NCBI RefSeq assembly: GCF_008802355.1
Contig: NZ_VZRA01000001.1
Coordinates: forward strand, 55,001 to 119,000
Reading direction: 5' to 3'
Origin: Oryzomonas sagensis
GTDB taxonomy: Bacteria > Desulfobacterota > Desulfuromonadia > Geobacterales > Pseudopelobacteraceae
Length of the DNA stretch: 64,000 nt
Shown here: positions 26,924 to 37,657 of the stretch, piece by piece
Position numbering within the stretch: position 1 is the stretch's first letter
Layout: every line of letters begins with the position of its first letter
The notes under the pieces: model-generated
Told to the model about the DNA's origin: nothing
What the model saw: the letters and a program-made list of their open reading frames with translations, nothing else
Database searches by the model: none
Position numbers and translations under genes: made by a program

Positions 26924-27757
26924 CTATTTGATCTCCCTCAGCAATTCCTTGGCCTTCTTCGCCTCGTCGCTCTTGGGATACCCCTCCACCAGTTTCTTCA
27001 AGACGTACCGGGCGCTCTTGGCGTCCTTGATGGCCTTGAAGGCCATGGCCTGCTTGAGCATGGCAGCCGGGACCTTGTCCTTGGTCGGATACTGTTTGAT
27101 CACCTCCTGATACGCCAGGATGGCCGGTTCATACCCCTTTTCGCTGTAGAAGGTCTCGCCGATCCAGTACTGGGCATTGGCGGCCAGGTCGTGCTTGGGA
27201 TACTTGTCCAGGAACTTGGTGAAGACATCCCGTGCGCCGGGCATGTCGCCCGCCTTGAAGAGTTCCAGTCCCTTCGTGTAGACCGATTCGGGGGTGACGA
27301 CCTCCTCCTTCTTCGGCAGGGAGGCGAGGTCGCCCATCTTCTTGCCCAGTTCGTCGATGGCCGCCTGCAACTTCATGACCCGGTCTTCCAGGGTGAGCAT
27401 GCGCTTGTCCGCATCCTCACGGTAACGGGTCAGATCGTCCGTCGGCTTCTTGGTGGCGATGGCCAGGTCGTCTGCCTTGCCGTTCAGGGCCTGGATCTCG
27501 GTTCTGAGACTGTCCATGGAGGCCTGGATATCGGCGGAGAGTTTGCGCACCGCCGTCACGTCCGATTTGTATTCCTTCTCCACGGAACCGATCCCCTGCT
27601 TGGACTCGTCCCTCACCCCCCCCAGGTCCTTTTCCACGGAGAACAGCCTGGTCTTGACGGCATCCACATCGCTGCGGACCACGTCGAGCGAACTTTGGGT
27701 TGCGCAACCGGCAAGCCCGGTCATGGCAGCCGCGAGTACGAAATATGCGTATTTCAT
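26924..27757 (-). CDS. cpoB: Tol-Pal-associated lipoprotein CpoB/YbgF
   Basis: A 277-residue envelope protein that coordinates peptidoglycan synthesis with outer-membrane constriction through Tol-Pal. A signal peptide with lipobox LAGC (cysteine at about residue 18) makes it a lipoprotein here. A long coiled coil (about 25-145) is followed by TPR repeats (about 155-275; SVYTKGLELFKAGDMPGARDVFTKFL, then YWIGETFYSEKGYEPAILAYQEVI). AAGGAG precedes the ATG. No tolA/B/Q/R or pal is adjacent in the window. Confidence 0.88.
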   Translation of the reverse strand: MKYAYFVLAAAMTGLAGCATQSSLDVVRSDVDAVKTRLFSVEKDLGGVRDESKQGIGSVEKEYKSDVTAVRKLSADIQASMDSLRTEIQALNGKADDLAIATKKPTDDLTRYREDADKRMLTLEDRVMKLQAAIDELGKKMGDLASLPKKEEVVTPESVYTKGLELFKAGDMPGARDVFTKFLDKYPKHDLAANAQYWIGETFYSEKGYEPAILAYQEVIKQYPTKDKVPAAMLKQAMAFKAIKDAKSARYVLKKLVEGYPKSDEAKKAKELLREIK

Positions 27758-27896
27758 CAGGGAATACTCCTTTGATGGTCGTTATGGTGTGCCTGCAGTA
27801 CAGGTCTTTATATATCATGCCGTCCGCGCCATGACAAGTGGGAGGCGGGCCGGGCCGAAAGGGAGGAAACACGCGGCGGGGCGCGGGAAATAACGC

Positions 27897-27925
27897 TTGA
27901 CAATCAACCGCTATTCCATTAACAA
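27897..27925 (+). promoter_or_regulatory. Candidate hppA promoter
   Basis: A perfect TTGACA (27897-27902), a 17-base spacer and TAACAA (27920-27925) lie about 70 bases before the hppA start. The -35 box is strong and the -10 box is weak. Confidence 0.4.
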
Positions 27926-27997
27926 TTTTTCGTTTCTGCAGGTGAAGAAGAATTGCCTGATTATCGGCTATTTATATCAACAGGAGGAATTGAGAGA

Positions 27998-30055
<2,058 letters not shown>

Positions 30056-30086
30056 GCGGGCCGGATTCTTGAGCAGGAAAAATGGA

Positions 30087-30120
30087 AGCGGCAGGGGAAA
30101 CGATCCCCTGCCGCTTTTTT
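30087..30120 (+). terminator. Rho-independent terminator after hppA
   Basis: AGCGGCAGGGGA (30087-30098) pairs with TCCCCTGCCGCT (30104-30115), followed by a T run. It lies between hppA and the convergent cytochrome gene. Confidence 0.88.
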
Positions 30121-30138
30121 CATGCCATGCCAGCCCCC

Positions 30139-30450
30139 CTACTTCTTCAAGGGGTTCTGTTTCCAGTAGATGCCCAGCACCTCCCGCTCGTTGGCGTTCA
30201 GCTTGGCCCCCCGCTTCTCCATCTCCTGCTGGATCGTGGCCATATCCTTCCCTGACGACAGCGCGGCGTCGATCCGTTTGTCGCTGTGGCAGACCGTGCA
30301 TCTCTTTTCGATGACAGCATGGGCCTTCTTGAAGTCGCCGCCGACCACATTGCCCAGATTTTTCCCTGTCGCGGAGCCGTCCTGGGCGGCCCACAGGGGC
30401 GCTGCGGCAACCACCGCAATGATAAGCACAAGCGCCTGGTTGATGTTCAT
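30139..30450 (-). CDS. Small monohaem cytochrome c
   Basis: A 103-residue periplasmic protein. A signal peptide (cleavage after about residue 22, PLWAA) precedes an 80-residue mature domain with one haem site CTVCH (about 51-55) and Met residues downstream (MATIQQEMEKRG) that could be the second ligand. Likely a soluble electron carrier or a small sensor-type cytochrome. The partner is unknown. It lies next to a ferritin-like gene but 91 bases apart, so co-transcription is possible, not proved. Confidence 0.85.
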   Translation of the reverse strand: MNINQALVLIIAVVAAAPLWAAQDGSATGKNLGNVVGGDFKKAHAVIEKRCTVCHSDKRIDAALSSGKDMATIQQEMEKRGAKLNANEREVLGIYWKQNPLKK

Positions 30451-30541
30451 TACCGTTCCTTTCCATGGGGAAGATGAAAGGGCCTGACGCCAGCCACGGC
30501 CGTCAGACCCCTGATGTATGGCATGATGAAACGGGTACGCC

Positions 30542-31039
30542 CTACTCCCTGACGTAGATGTCCTGGTCGCTCTCGTGCACCATGGCCATGATGTGGGCGT
30601 ACTCGGACTCGATCAGGTCGTAGTGCCCCTGGGTTTCCTTGACCACCCGCTCGAAGACGCTCCTGACCCCGGGGTCCACCACGTCCCTGGCGAACTGGGA
30701 ATATTGGCCGATGCACTCCTTCTCCTCGGCCAGGGCCAATTCCAGGGCCTTCTGCTCGACCATCTCCTCGTTGATGGCCTTCTCCAGCTTCATGTAGGTG
30801 GGGTTCTTCGTATCCACCGGCGAATTGATGTAGCTGGTCAGGTCGCCGAATTCCCCCCCCTTGTAATGGTCGAAGAACGCCTTGAGATGGCCGACCTCCT
30901 CGTTGGCCAACAGGTCGAACACCTTCCGGGCCCGCTCGTTCTTAGCCACCGAGGCGGCCCGGCGGTAGAAATCCATGCTATCCTTTTCAGCCTTGATCGC
31001 CAGCTTCAAGGCCTCCTGTAGCGAAAACTCTCTCCCCAT
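30542..31039 (-). CDS. Ferritin-like diiron (rubrerythrin-type) protein
   Basis: A 165-residue four-helix protein. Carboxylate and histidine ligands occur in the order expected for a ferritin-like diiron site: an N-terminal IKAEKDSMDFYRR, then NEEVGHLKAFFDH, ALAEEKECIGQY, and ETQGHYDLIESEYAHI. There is no C-terminal rubredoxin domain. Rubrerythrin-type proteins detoxify peroxide or handle iron in anaerobes. The ATG at 31039 is preceded by GGAGG. Exact activity is not determinable from sequence. Confidence 0.85.
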   Translation of the reverse strand: MGREFSLQEALKLAIKAEKDSMDFYRRAASVAKNERARKVFDLLANEEVGHLKAFFDHYKGGEFGDLTSYINSPVDTKNPTYMKLEKAINEEMVEQKALELALAEEKECIGQYSQFARDVVDPGVRSVFERVVKETQGHYDLIESEYAHIMAMVHESDQDIYVRE

Positions 31040-31126
31040 GGTCCCCTCCTATGGCTAAGTTGTGTATACGAGTATAGCGGGGAAATGACAACGGTCAACC
31101 AGAAAAATTCAGGACGCGGGACGGGG

Positions 31127-31897
31127 TCAATTCCCCTGTTTCAGCAGTTCGTTGACAACCGCTCCGGCCATGGTCAGGCCGAAGATGGAGGGGATGAAGG
31201 AGATGCTGCCCAGGATCACGCGGCGGTTCTCGCAGCGGAACATCTGGTCCTCCCGATTAGGGCAGATGCATTCCGTGCCGCAGTGGGCGGCCTGGGGGTT
31301 GAGTTCGCGGTGCCCCTCGGTGGAGTAGACGACCTGCACCCCCTCGTGGATGCCGGCCTGGCGGAGTATCTTGCGCATGCTGCGGGCCATGCGGCAGTTG
31401 CGGGTGGCGGAGATGTCCGCCACCTGAATCTTGGTGGGGTCGAGCTTGTTGGCCGCCCCCATGCTGGAGATGACCGGAATCCCCTCGGCGCGGCAGATGG
31501 TGATCAGGGCGCTCTTGGCGGTGAAATGGTCGATGGCGTCCAGCACGTAGTCCGGGCGGGGCGTCAGCAGTTGCGCGGCGTTCTCCGCGGAGAAGAAGGC
31601 CTTGACCGGGACGATCTCCGCCTCCGGGTTGATGTCTTTAAGCCGCCCGGCCATGACCTCGACCTTGGACTGGCCCACCGTGCTGGAGAGGGCATGGATC
31701 TGGCGGTTGACGTTGGTCAGGCAGATGTCGTCGAAATCCACCAGGGTGATGGCGCCGACCCCGGCCCGGCCCAGGGCCTCGGCCGCATAACTGCCGACCC
31801 CGCCGATGCCGCAGATCATGACCCGCTTCCGGCGCAGGGTATCGAGCCCCTCGTGGCCGATCAGGAGTTCGGTGCGGGAAAATCGGTGGAGCGTCAT
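31127..31897 (-). CDS. tcdA: tRNA threonylcarbamoyladenosine dehydratase (ThiF/E1-like)
   Basis: A 256-residue E1-like enzyme that cyclises t6A to ct6A in tRNAs using ATP. The nucleotide-binding loop ICGIGGVGSYAAEALGRAG (about 27-45) and the DFDDICLTNVNRQ motif are present, as are CGTECICP cysteines in the C-terminal third. It is the last gene of the long minus-strand run; its ATG overlaps the stop of the upstream heptosyltransferase gene (ATGA). The functional link to LPS genes is probably only positional. Confidence 0.85.
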   Translation of the reverse strand: MTLHRFSRTELLIGHEGLDTLRRKRVMICGIGGVGSYAAEALGRAGVGAITLVDFDDICLTNVNRQIHALSSTVGQSKVEVMAGRLKDINPEAEIVPVKAFFSAENAAQLLTPRPDYVLDAIDHFTAKSALITICRAEGIPVISSMGAANKLDPTKIQVADISATRNCRMARSMRKILRQAGIHEGVQVVYSTEGHRELNPQAAHCGTECICPNREDQMFRCENRRVILGSISFIPSIFGLTMAGAVVNELLKQGN

Positions 31898-32916
31898 GAT
31901 TGCGCCTCCTGTCTGTCGAATCCGTCCAGGAGCTCCCGCGCCTGCCCGACGATGACCTCTTCGGAGATGTCGCAGACCGAGCAGTCGGTGGCGTCATGCT
32001 TGCGGAGATTGACCCGGGTGGAGGTCTTGATGACCCTGTTCCGGCCGGTGGGGTAAATGCAGACCGGCGTGGCCCCGAACAGGGTGATGGAGGGGACCCC
32101 GCTGGCCCAGGCGATATGGGTCGGCCCCGAATCCCCGCCGATGACGAGATCGCAGCGCCCCACCGTCGCCTTGAGCTGGTTCAGGTTCAAACGGGGTAAT
32201 ACCCGGACCTGGGGCGCACGTTCGGCGATCAGGGATGCGGTCAGGAATTCCTGCTGGTTGCCGTGGCAGATCATGATGTTTCCCGGCAACAGATTCGCGA
32301 TACGCGCAAACTTTTCAGGCGGATAGTTCTTGTAGCTCGCACTGGTTTCGGGCACGAGCAGGATATTACGCTTGCGCGGAGCGAAATACTCATCCGTGGC
32401 CGCGCCGTCGCCCTCCCCCCAGAACAGGTACGGCTTGGGGGGGCACAATTCGTCAGGCCGGAAATCCAGGCCGAGGCTCTGGGCGGCCAGGGTCGTGTAG
32501 CGGCACACCGCCGGGAGATCCAGCGGAACCGGGACCGAGCGGTTATAGAACAGGCCGGCCAGCGGCTCTTTGCGCATCTGCCGGGCGAACCCGTACCGGA
32601 CGCCGCCCAGGGAAGCGGCTATGACGGCGGACTTCAACATGCCGTGCAGGTCGATGACAACATCGAAATCGCCGCATGATGCGAGGCGGCGGTACTCGGC
32701 ACGCACGGCGGACAAGGACTTCTTCCTCTTCAACTCTTTCAGGTCGACCCGGATGATCTGCTGGATATCGGGGTTATGATCGAGAATATCGGCAAAACGC
32801 CTCTCGGCCACCCAGGTAATATGGCACTCCGGCAGGCGGCTGCGCACGACCTGCAACGCCGCCATGGCGAGGATGATATCCCCCAGCGAGGTGAGCCTGA
32901 CAAAAGCGATCTTCAT
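31894..32916 (-). CDS. Glycosyltransferase family 9 (heptosyltransferase-like)
   Basis: A 340-residue GT9 enzyme, expected to add heptose or a related sugar to LPS core on the cytoplasmic side of the inner membrane. Seen: the N-terminal VRLTSLGDIILAMAAL, and the donor-binding GGDSGPTHIAWASGVPSITLFGATP. The C-terminus has DCSVCDI, a cysteine pair seen in several members of the family. It overlaps the DUF4254 gene and tcdA by 4 bases each. Acceptor and exact sugar cannot be assigned. Confidence 0.85.
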   Translation of the reverse strand: MKIAFVRLTSLGDIILAMAALQVVRSRLPECHITWVAERRFADILDHNPDIQQIIRVDLKELKRKKSLSAVRAEYRRLASCGDFDVVIDLHGMLKSAVIAASLGGVRYGFARQMRKEPLAGLFYNRSVPVPLDLPAVCRYTTLAAQSLGLDFRPDELCPPKPYLFWGEGDGAATDEYFAPRKRNILLVPETSASYKNYPPEKFARIANLLPGNIMICHGNQQEFLTASLIAERAPQVRVLPRLNLNQLKATVGRCDLVIGGDSGPTHIAWASGVPSITLFGATPVCIYPTGRNRVIKTSTRVNLRKHDATDCSVCDISEEVIVGQARELLDGFDRQEAQS

Positions 32917-33524
32917 CGCTGGTTGCGCGCCCGGTACAATTCCGGGTTCAAGGTCGGGTCGTTGTACATCTTGAATTGTTTGTAGAGCTTCATCCGCTTG
33001 TGGCCTGCCACATAATCGGCCAGCAACTGTTCAAGGGCGACGTACAGGTCATAGCGCTGGAGTTTCAGCACGGAGAGACGGTGGAGCGAGCGCTGCCGGT
33101 GGACGTCGTCGATGTCGCCGCGGCGGCTGTCCTCGTCCATGTGGTAGATCTTGAGCGACATGATGGAGATGCGGTCCACGATGCTGCCGGGGGTCTCGGA
33201 ATTGATCCGGTCCGCGGCCTGTCCGGGAGCGGCAGCAGTAACCTCCGCCAGGATCGCCTCGTCCAGTTTTTCGATCAGATCGTTTCTCTGCTGGTTGAGC
33301 TTGTCGATGGCGCGCTTGACGACGGCAATGGCGCCGTCGTCCACATCGGTGCGGCGCGCCTTGTCTTCCTCGTGCCACAACAGATAGTTGCGGTAGGCCA
33401 GCTCCAGGGCGATGGGGCTGATGGGGATACCCAGCGCATCGTAGGTGGCGGGATCGGTGTGCCAATAGCTCAGATAGCGGTCAAAGGCATCTTCGAGCCC
33501 GTTCAGGTTCAGCTTGGTCAACAT
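32913..33524 (-). CDS. DUF4254 protein in LPS core cluster
   Basis: A 203-residue soluble, mostly helical protein of the DUF4254 type (YLSYWHTDPATYDALG, then LELAYRNYLLWHEEDKAR and a conserved ISIMSLKIYHM region). It is wedged between two GT9 genes with 4- and 7-base overlaps, so it is translated with them. No enzymatic motif is visible. The consistent context suggests a role in core assembly or as a partner of a glycosyltransferase, which is inference. Confidence 0.7.
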   Translation of the reverse strand: MLTKLNLNGLEDAFDRYLSYWHTDPATYDALGIPISPIALELAYRNYLLWHEEDKARRTDVDDGAIAVVKRAIDKLNQQRNDLIEKLDEAILAEVTAAAPGQAADRINSETPGSIVDRISIMSLKIYHMDEDSRRGDIDDVHRQRSLHRLSVLKLQRYDLYVALEQLLADYVAGHKRMKLYKQFKMYNDPTLNPELYRARNQR

Positions 33525-34588
33525 GGTGCATCCTTTCCATTCGGGTACTGTCCGATCAAATCCGTTACCGCGGCGAAGAGGGCATCAACGGTAATGCTGC
33601 GGCGGCACTCCCCATCCCGGTCGCAGGAGGTCCGGTAGCAGGCGGCGCACTCCATGGCGGCCTGAACCGTGCGGTGCCGTGCCCCGTGGGGGGCATAGGT
33701 GGCCGCGCTGGTCGCCCGGTAAAAGGAGACCGTGGGGGTGCCGACGGCGGCGGCCAGGTATACCGGGCCGGTGTCGCCGCCGATAACCAGGTCCACCCTC
33801 CTGAGCACCGGGATGAGTTCCCTGATGCGCAGCCAGGGGAGGAGGTGCACCGCCGGGCCGACTTCACCGGCGATCCGCTCCCCCAGGGCTTTCTCGTCGG
33901 GGCTGCCCCAGTTGATCAGGATGGTCGTCCCGGGATACCGGGCCGTGATCCGGCGCGCCAGCTCCGCCCATCCCTCGGGATACCACAACTTGGTGCTCCA
34001 GGTGGTGCCGACCTGGAAGAGGATGACCGGCCCGCCCGGCAAGCCCGCCCGGTAGCGTTCCGCGGCAGCCTCGTCCTCGGGTGCGGAGAAGATGGCGCCC
34101 GCCGGTTCCATGCCGCGGTAATCCCTGCCGAACAGGGCGCTGACCACTCGCAGGTAGCGGTCGGTAACGTTGCGGTCGCTGTCCCTAAACGGGATGCGGC
34201 GGGTGGTGAACAGGCAGTTGGCCTTTTCCTGCGCGACCTCCCTGGTGAAGCCGACCCGTTCGCGGGCGCCGGTGAGCCGGGCGATCAGGCCGCTCTTCAG
34301 GTTTCCCTGGATGTCGAAGACCAGATCGTAGCAGCGTTCCCGCAACGCCATGCGCAACGCCTTCAGGTCCTTGCGGGTCTCCGCGGAGAACGGGGCCTTG
34401 CGCCACTTCCTCGTCCTGACGACATGGATGTGCGACAGGGCGGGATTGTGCTCCAGCACCGGCAGGAACGGTTCTTCGACCACCCAGTCGATCTCGACCC
34501 CGGGAGACGCCCGGCGCAGGTAATCGATAACCGGCAGGGCGTGGATGACGTCGCCCAGGGCGGATGTTTTTATGATCAGAACGCGCAT
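33518..34588 (-). CDS. waaC: Lipopolysaccharide heptosyltransferase I
   Basis: A 356-residue GT9 enzyme that adds the first heptose to Kdo2-lipid A. The N-terminus (MRVLIIKTSALGDVIHALP, then DWVVEE and RKWRKAPFSAETRKD) closely follows the WaaC pattern, and the donor site GGDTGPVYLAAAVGTPTVSFY is present. The C-terminus has a CAACYRTSCDRDGEC cysteine cluster not typical of the E. coli enzyme. The stop overlaps the start of the DUF4254 gene by 7 bases. Confidence 0.85.
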   Translation of the reverse strand: MRVLIIKTSALGDVIHALPVIDYLRRASPGVEIDWVVEEPFLPVLEHNPALSHIHVVRTRKWRKAPFSAETRKDLKALRMALRERCYDLVFDIQGNLKSGLIARLTGARERVGFTREVAQEKANCLFTTRRIPFRDSDRNVTDRYLRVVSALFGRDYRGMEPAGAIFSAPEDEAAAERYRAGLPGGPVILFQVGTTWSTKLWYPEGWAELARRITARYPGTTILINWGSPDEKALGERIAGEVGPAVHLLPWLRIRELIPVLRRVDLVIGGDTGPVYLAAAVGTPTVSFYRATSAATYAPHGARHRTVQAAMECAACYRTSCDRDGECRRSITVDALFAAVTDLIGQYPNGKDAPC

Positions 34589-34727
34589 CGGTTATCCCGC
34601 CTTATACCCGGCGCCAACCTTCAATGCGCGCTTTCCGTTACGTTGCGACGCCATACCATTCATTTCTGCCGACTCGCCATGATGTGACCAGCGCCGGCGC
34701 TCCACGGGATCGGGCAGCAGGTCCACT

Positions 34728-35597
34728 TTACCTGTGCCGTATGAAAGCAACACACAATTTTCGCAACAACCGCACTCCGCCCGGCGCGTTGATGGTTCTG
34801 CCCGCTTCGGCACTCAACCCCTTGATTTCACGATAGGTGGCGCTTGGCGAGGGGTATCTCTCTATGCCTGCCTTTTCGGCGTACGACGCCATCAGGGTTT
34901 CGAGGGCAGCCCGGTAAGCCTTCTTTTTGCCTTTCGACCGTTTTTCTTCAAACGTGTTGTTTTTACTGTGCACGCGATAGTTGATACCCAATGCCGGAAC
35001 ATGGGTTTTGTTCTCGCCAAGTATTGAGGTCCCGAAAACAATCACATCATCGGCCCTTACCTTCCAGTTCCTTTCGTCACCGTACGGCAGCAGCTTATGA
35101 AAGAGTCCTCCTGAAATGGAGAGACACGATGTGGGGGCCCCGATCCAATAGTTTAAAAAAAGAGTTATGGACGAGGTTGTGCCTATCTCGATGGTTGGTA
35201 CGTTCTCGATGAGGCTCGAAGCAAGCCTGGTATCATCCGCACCAAATCTTATGCTGTTGCAATAGGTAAAATCCCTGTTGCCTCTCTTCGTACAACGGCA
35301 CCACAATTCCAGATAATCCTGTGGGTAGATATCGTCGGAATCGAGAAAAAAGACCTGCGCATCGGCCGGAATATGCTGTGCAGCACAATTAAAGGCGGAG
35401 AGCTGCCCGCCGTTTTCTTTTTCGATAATTATTACATTCTCTCTTTTGTAGCCGGCAAGCACGTGCCGTGAATTGTCCGTGGAACCGTCATCAACGACAA
35501 TGATCAGGTCAAAAGGCTTTGACTGCCGGAGGACGGAATCCAGACACTCGCCAAGGTAGTCTCCGTAGTTAAAATTATTGATCAGGCAAATATTCAT
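34728..35597 (-). CDS. Glycosyltransferase family 2
   Basis: A 289-residue inverting GT-A enzyme. Seen: the N-terminal ICLINNFNYGDYLGECLDSVLRQ, VVDDGSTDNSRHVL, the DxD-like FFLDSDDIYPQDY, and a later acidic stretch. ATG 35597 has GAGGG 9 bases upstream and is preferred to the TTG at 35603. It is AT-richer than the lpx genes, as is usual for strain-variable LPS genes. Its sugar and acceptor are unknown. A 139-base gap without a clear signal separates it from waaC. Confidence 0.85.
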   Translation of the reverse strand: MNICLINNFNYGDYLGECLDSVLRQSKPFDLIIVVDDGSTDNSRHVLAGYKRENVIIIEKENGGQLSAFNCAAQHIPADAQVFFLDSDDIYPQDYLELWCRCTKRGNRDFTYCNSIRFGADDTRLASSLIENVPTIEIGTTSSITLFLNYWIGAPTSCLSISGGLFHKLLPYGDERNWKVRADDVIVFGTSILGENKTHVPALGINYRVHSKNNTFEEKRSKGKKKAYRAALETLMASYAEKAGIERYPSPSATYREIKGLSAEAGRTINAPGGVRLLRKLCVAFIRHR

Positions 35598-35640
35598 GCA
35601 CAAAAACCCTCAGCGTCATCCATCCTTACGCCGTGAGACA

Positions 35641-36540
35641 CTAGTCATCCGGCTGGACAAGCCTGGCGTAGTATTCGTACTTGCGCTGGATCTTGCCGTT
35701 TTTTACGAAACGACTCAGTATTCGGTACTTGTAATACTTCATACGAAGCCTGGCCCGGTCGAGGGCGGCCAGCCACGCCGTGTGGGGAGCGCCGTAGCAT
35801 TTTTCGATATAGATGCGCCGACTCTGCTGAAACAGCTTGCCACCGGCGGCCGAGGTGGACTGCCCCCCCGTATGGACGATCGAAACCTGGGGCAGCACAT
35901 AGCACGGCACCCCCTGCTCCCAGTACCGGTGCGCAAGCTCCGTGTCCTCGTAATAGAAGAAAAAATCCTCGTCGAACAGGGGGGCGGCGAAACAGGAGCG
36001 CCGCACCATGAAAAAAGCGCCCAATACGCCGGGGACCCTGAGGGGAACGCGAGCTTTCGCTACCCGCAACTTCCACAACTTGCTCTTGATCTTGCTGAGC
36101 GTCGGTGCATAGAGCAACAGGAGACCGGGGAAACTGAGAAAGCCTTGCATGCGGCCATCGCTTCCCAGGATAACCGGAGAAGCGACACCGGCCTCGGGGC
36201 GGCTCTCAAAAAACTCCCACAGAGCAACCAGCGCGTCCCGGTTGAGAATCAAATCGGTATTCATGACGCAGGCATAGCGGCTGGCAACGGCCGCCATCCC
36301 CCGGTTCATGCCGCGGCCATAGCCCAGGTTTTCGTTGGCCTGGATATAGACCAGGCCGTCACCCTGCGCCTGTTCGAGCATCTCGCGCGAACCATCGGTG
36401 GAAGAGTTGTCAACCACCACCAGGCAATGGCGGAACGGCAGCTCGCACGCCGCAAAGAACCGGATCAATTCCTCGACGAGAGCACGGGTGTTGTAGTTGA
36501 CCGCTATAAAGGCGATGTCAACGGCCATGATCGGCACCAT
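35641..36540 (-). CDS. Glycosyltransferase family 2 (rhamnosyltransferase-like)
   Basis: A 299-residue GT2 enzyme of the WbbL/rhamnosyltransferase type: FIAVNYNTRALVEELI, VVVDNSSTDGSREML, YIQANENLGYGRGMNRGM, VMNTDLIL (DxD-like site), and the FFMVRRSCF/FDEDFFFYYEDTELAHR block typical of this subgroup. It overlaps the upstream GT9 gene by 23 bases, so translation is coupled. The donor is unknown (dTDP-rhamnose is one possibility). Confidence 0.85.
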   Translation of the reverse strand: MVPIMAVDIAFIAVNYNTRALVEELIRFFAACELPFRHCLVVVDNSSTDGSREMLEQAQGDGLVYIQANENLGYGRGMNRGMAAVASRYACVMNTDLILNRDALVALWEFFESRPEAGVASPVILGSDGRMQGFLSFPGLLLLYAPTLSKIKSKLWKLRVAKARVPLRVPGVLGAFFMVRRSCFAAPLFDEDFFFYYEDTELAHRYWEQGVPCYVLPQVSIVHTGGQSTSAAGGKLFQQSRRIYIEKCYGAPHTAWLAALDRARLRMKYYKYRILSRFVKNGKIQRKYEYYARLVQPDD

Positions 36541-37657
36541 GCGTCTGTTGTATCTGCGCAGTGGACGGCGACAGCAACCGGGACGCCTCTTGGCAGACCT
36601 GGTCCGTCGTTATCGCCATCATGCAGGGATTCTCGACTACTCCGTAACAATCGGGCCTGAGGCAGGTCGGGTGGTCGCAGCCCGCTTGCAGGGTAACGAT
36701 CCGGCCGCACCGGATCGGGCCGCGATAACCCGGGCGAACGAGCTTTGCCGACGGAGAATCGTTGTTCCAGGGATGCCAACGCCACAGTTCCGTGGGCCCG
36801 TAGAGCGCCACCACCGGCACGCCGGTTGATGCGGCAATGTGGGTAATTGCCGTATCGAGGCCGATATAGAGGCGGGCCCCCTGGAGCAGGCAGGCCATCT
36901 GGTTGAGGGACAGGCTGCCGGGTATCAATACGGGCTTTACGCTGCACTCTGCGGCGCTGTCCTGAAGCAATTGCGCCTCGGCTTCGTCGGGTGACGACGT
37001 CCAGACCGGTTGCAGGTGATGCTCCCGTGCCACATGATTGCTCACCTCGACAAAACGCTTTAGATCCCAATATTTATAGCCCCAGCGGGCAAAGGGATGG
37101 ATGACGAAATAAGGGGGGGCGGGTTCGCCGCCCAGTGCGGCGGCAACGCGCTCCTCATCGCCCTTATCCCAAAAGAGCCTCACCCTGAGCAACGAGTAGG
37201 GTATGCCCAGCGCATCTGCGATCTGGCCGCACAGCCCAACCATGTGCATATCCGCGGCGCCGTCAAGGGGGTGGCTGAATAACCTGGAGCGAAGAAACCG
37301 CGAGTAGGGCTTGTCGGTCTGGCAAAAACCCACGCGGTAGCGCCTGCTGGCGACGAGGACCGCCATGGCCCCCCGGTCGCCCGAATTCATCGTTATGGCC
37401 AGGTCATACTTTCTGACGAGCCCTGGGAGATAGCTGCTGCCAAGGCCCGAGGCAGCATTTTTCCATTTCTCGGAATAGATGACCCTGCGGATCCGGGGGT
37501 CTTTCTCCAGAAATTCGCCCGTGCCGCGGTTGACGAGGACATCGATTGCAACGCCGGGAAAGGCAGCCATCAGGATGTCAACCAACGGCGTGGTGAGGAC
37601 GACATCACCGATGAGGCGGGTATTGGCTATCAGTATGGTGCCGGGCGTATCTATCAC
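36518..37657 (-). CDS. Glycosyltransferase family 9 (heptosyltransferase III/WaaQ-like)
   Basis: A 379-residue GT9 enzyme. Seen: ILIANTRLIGDVVLTTPLVDIL at the N-terminus, HPFARWGYKYWD in the middle, and the donor site LDTAITHIAASTGVPVVALYGPT. The C-terminal part has a cluster of cysteines (CGRIVTLQAGCDHPTCLRPDCYG). It probably adds a third or side-branch heptose in the inner core. It overlaps the neighbouring GT4 and GT2 genes at its two ends. Confidence 0.83.
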   Translation of the reverse strand: MIDTPGTILIANTRLIGDVVLTTPLVDILMAAFPGVAIDVLVNRGTGEFLEKDPRIRRVIYSEKWKNAASGLGSSYLPGLVRKYDLAITMNSGDRGAMAVLVASRRYRVGFCQTDKPYSRFLRSRLFSHPLDGAADMHMVGLCGQIADALGIPYSLLRVRLFWDKGDEERVAAALGGEPAPPYFVIHPFARWGYKYWDLKRFVEVSNHVAREHHLQPVWTSSPDEAEAQLLQDSAAECSVKPVLIPGSLSLNQMACLLQGARLYIGLDTAITHIAASTGVPVVALYGPTELWRWHPWNNDSPSAKLVRPGYRGPIRCGRIVTLQAGCDHPTCLRPDCYGVVENPCMMAITTDQVCQEASRLLSPSTAQIQQTHGADHGR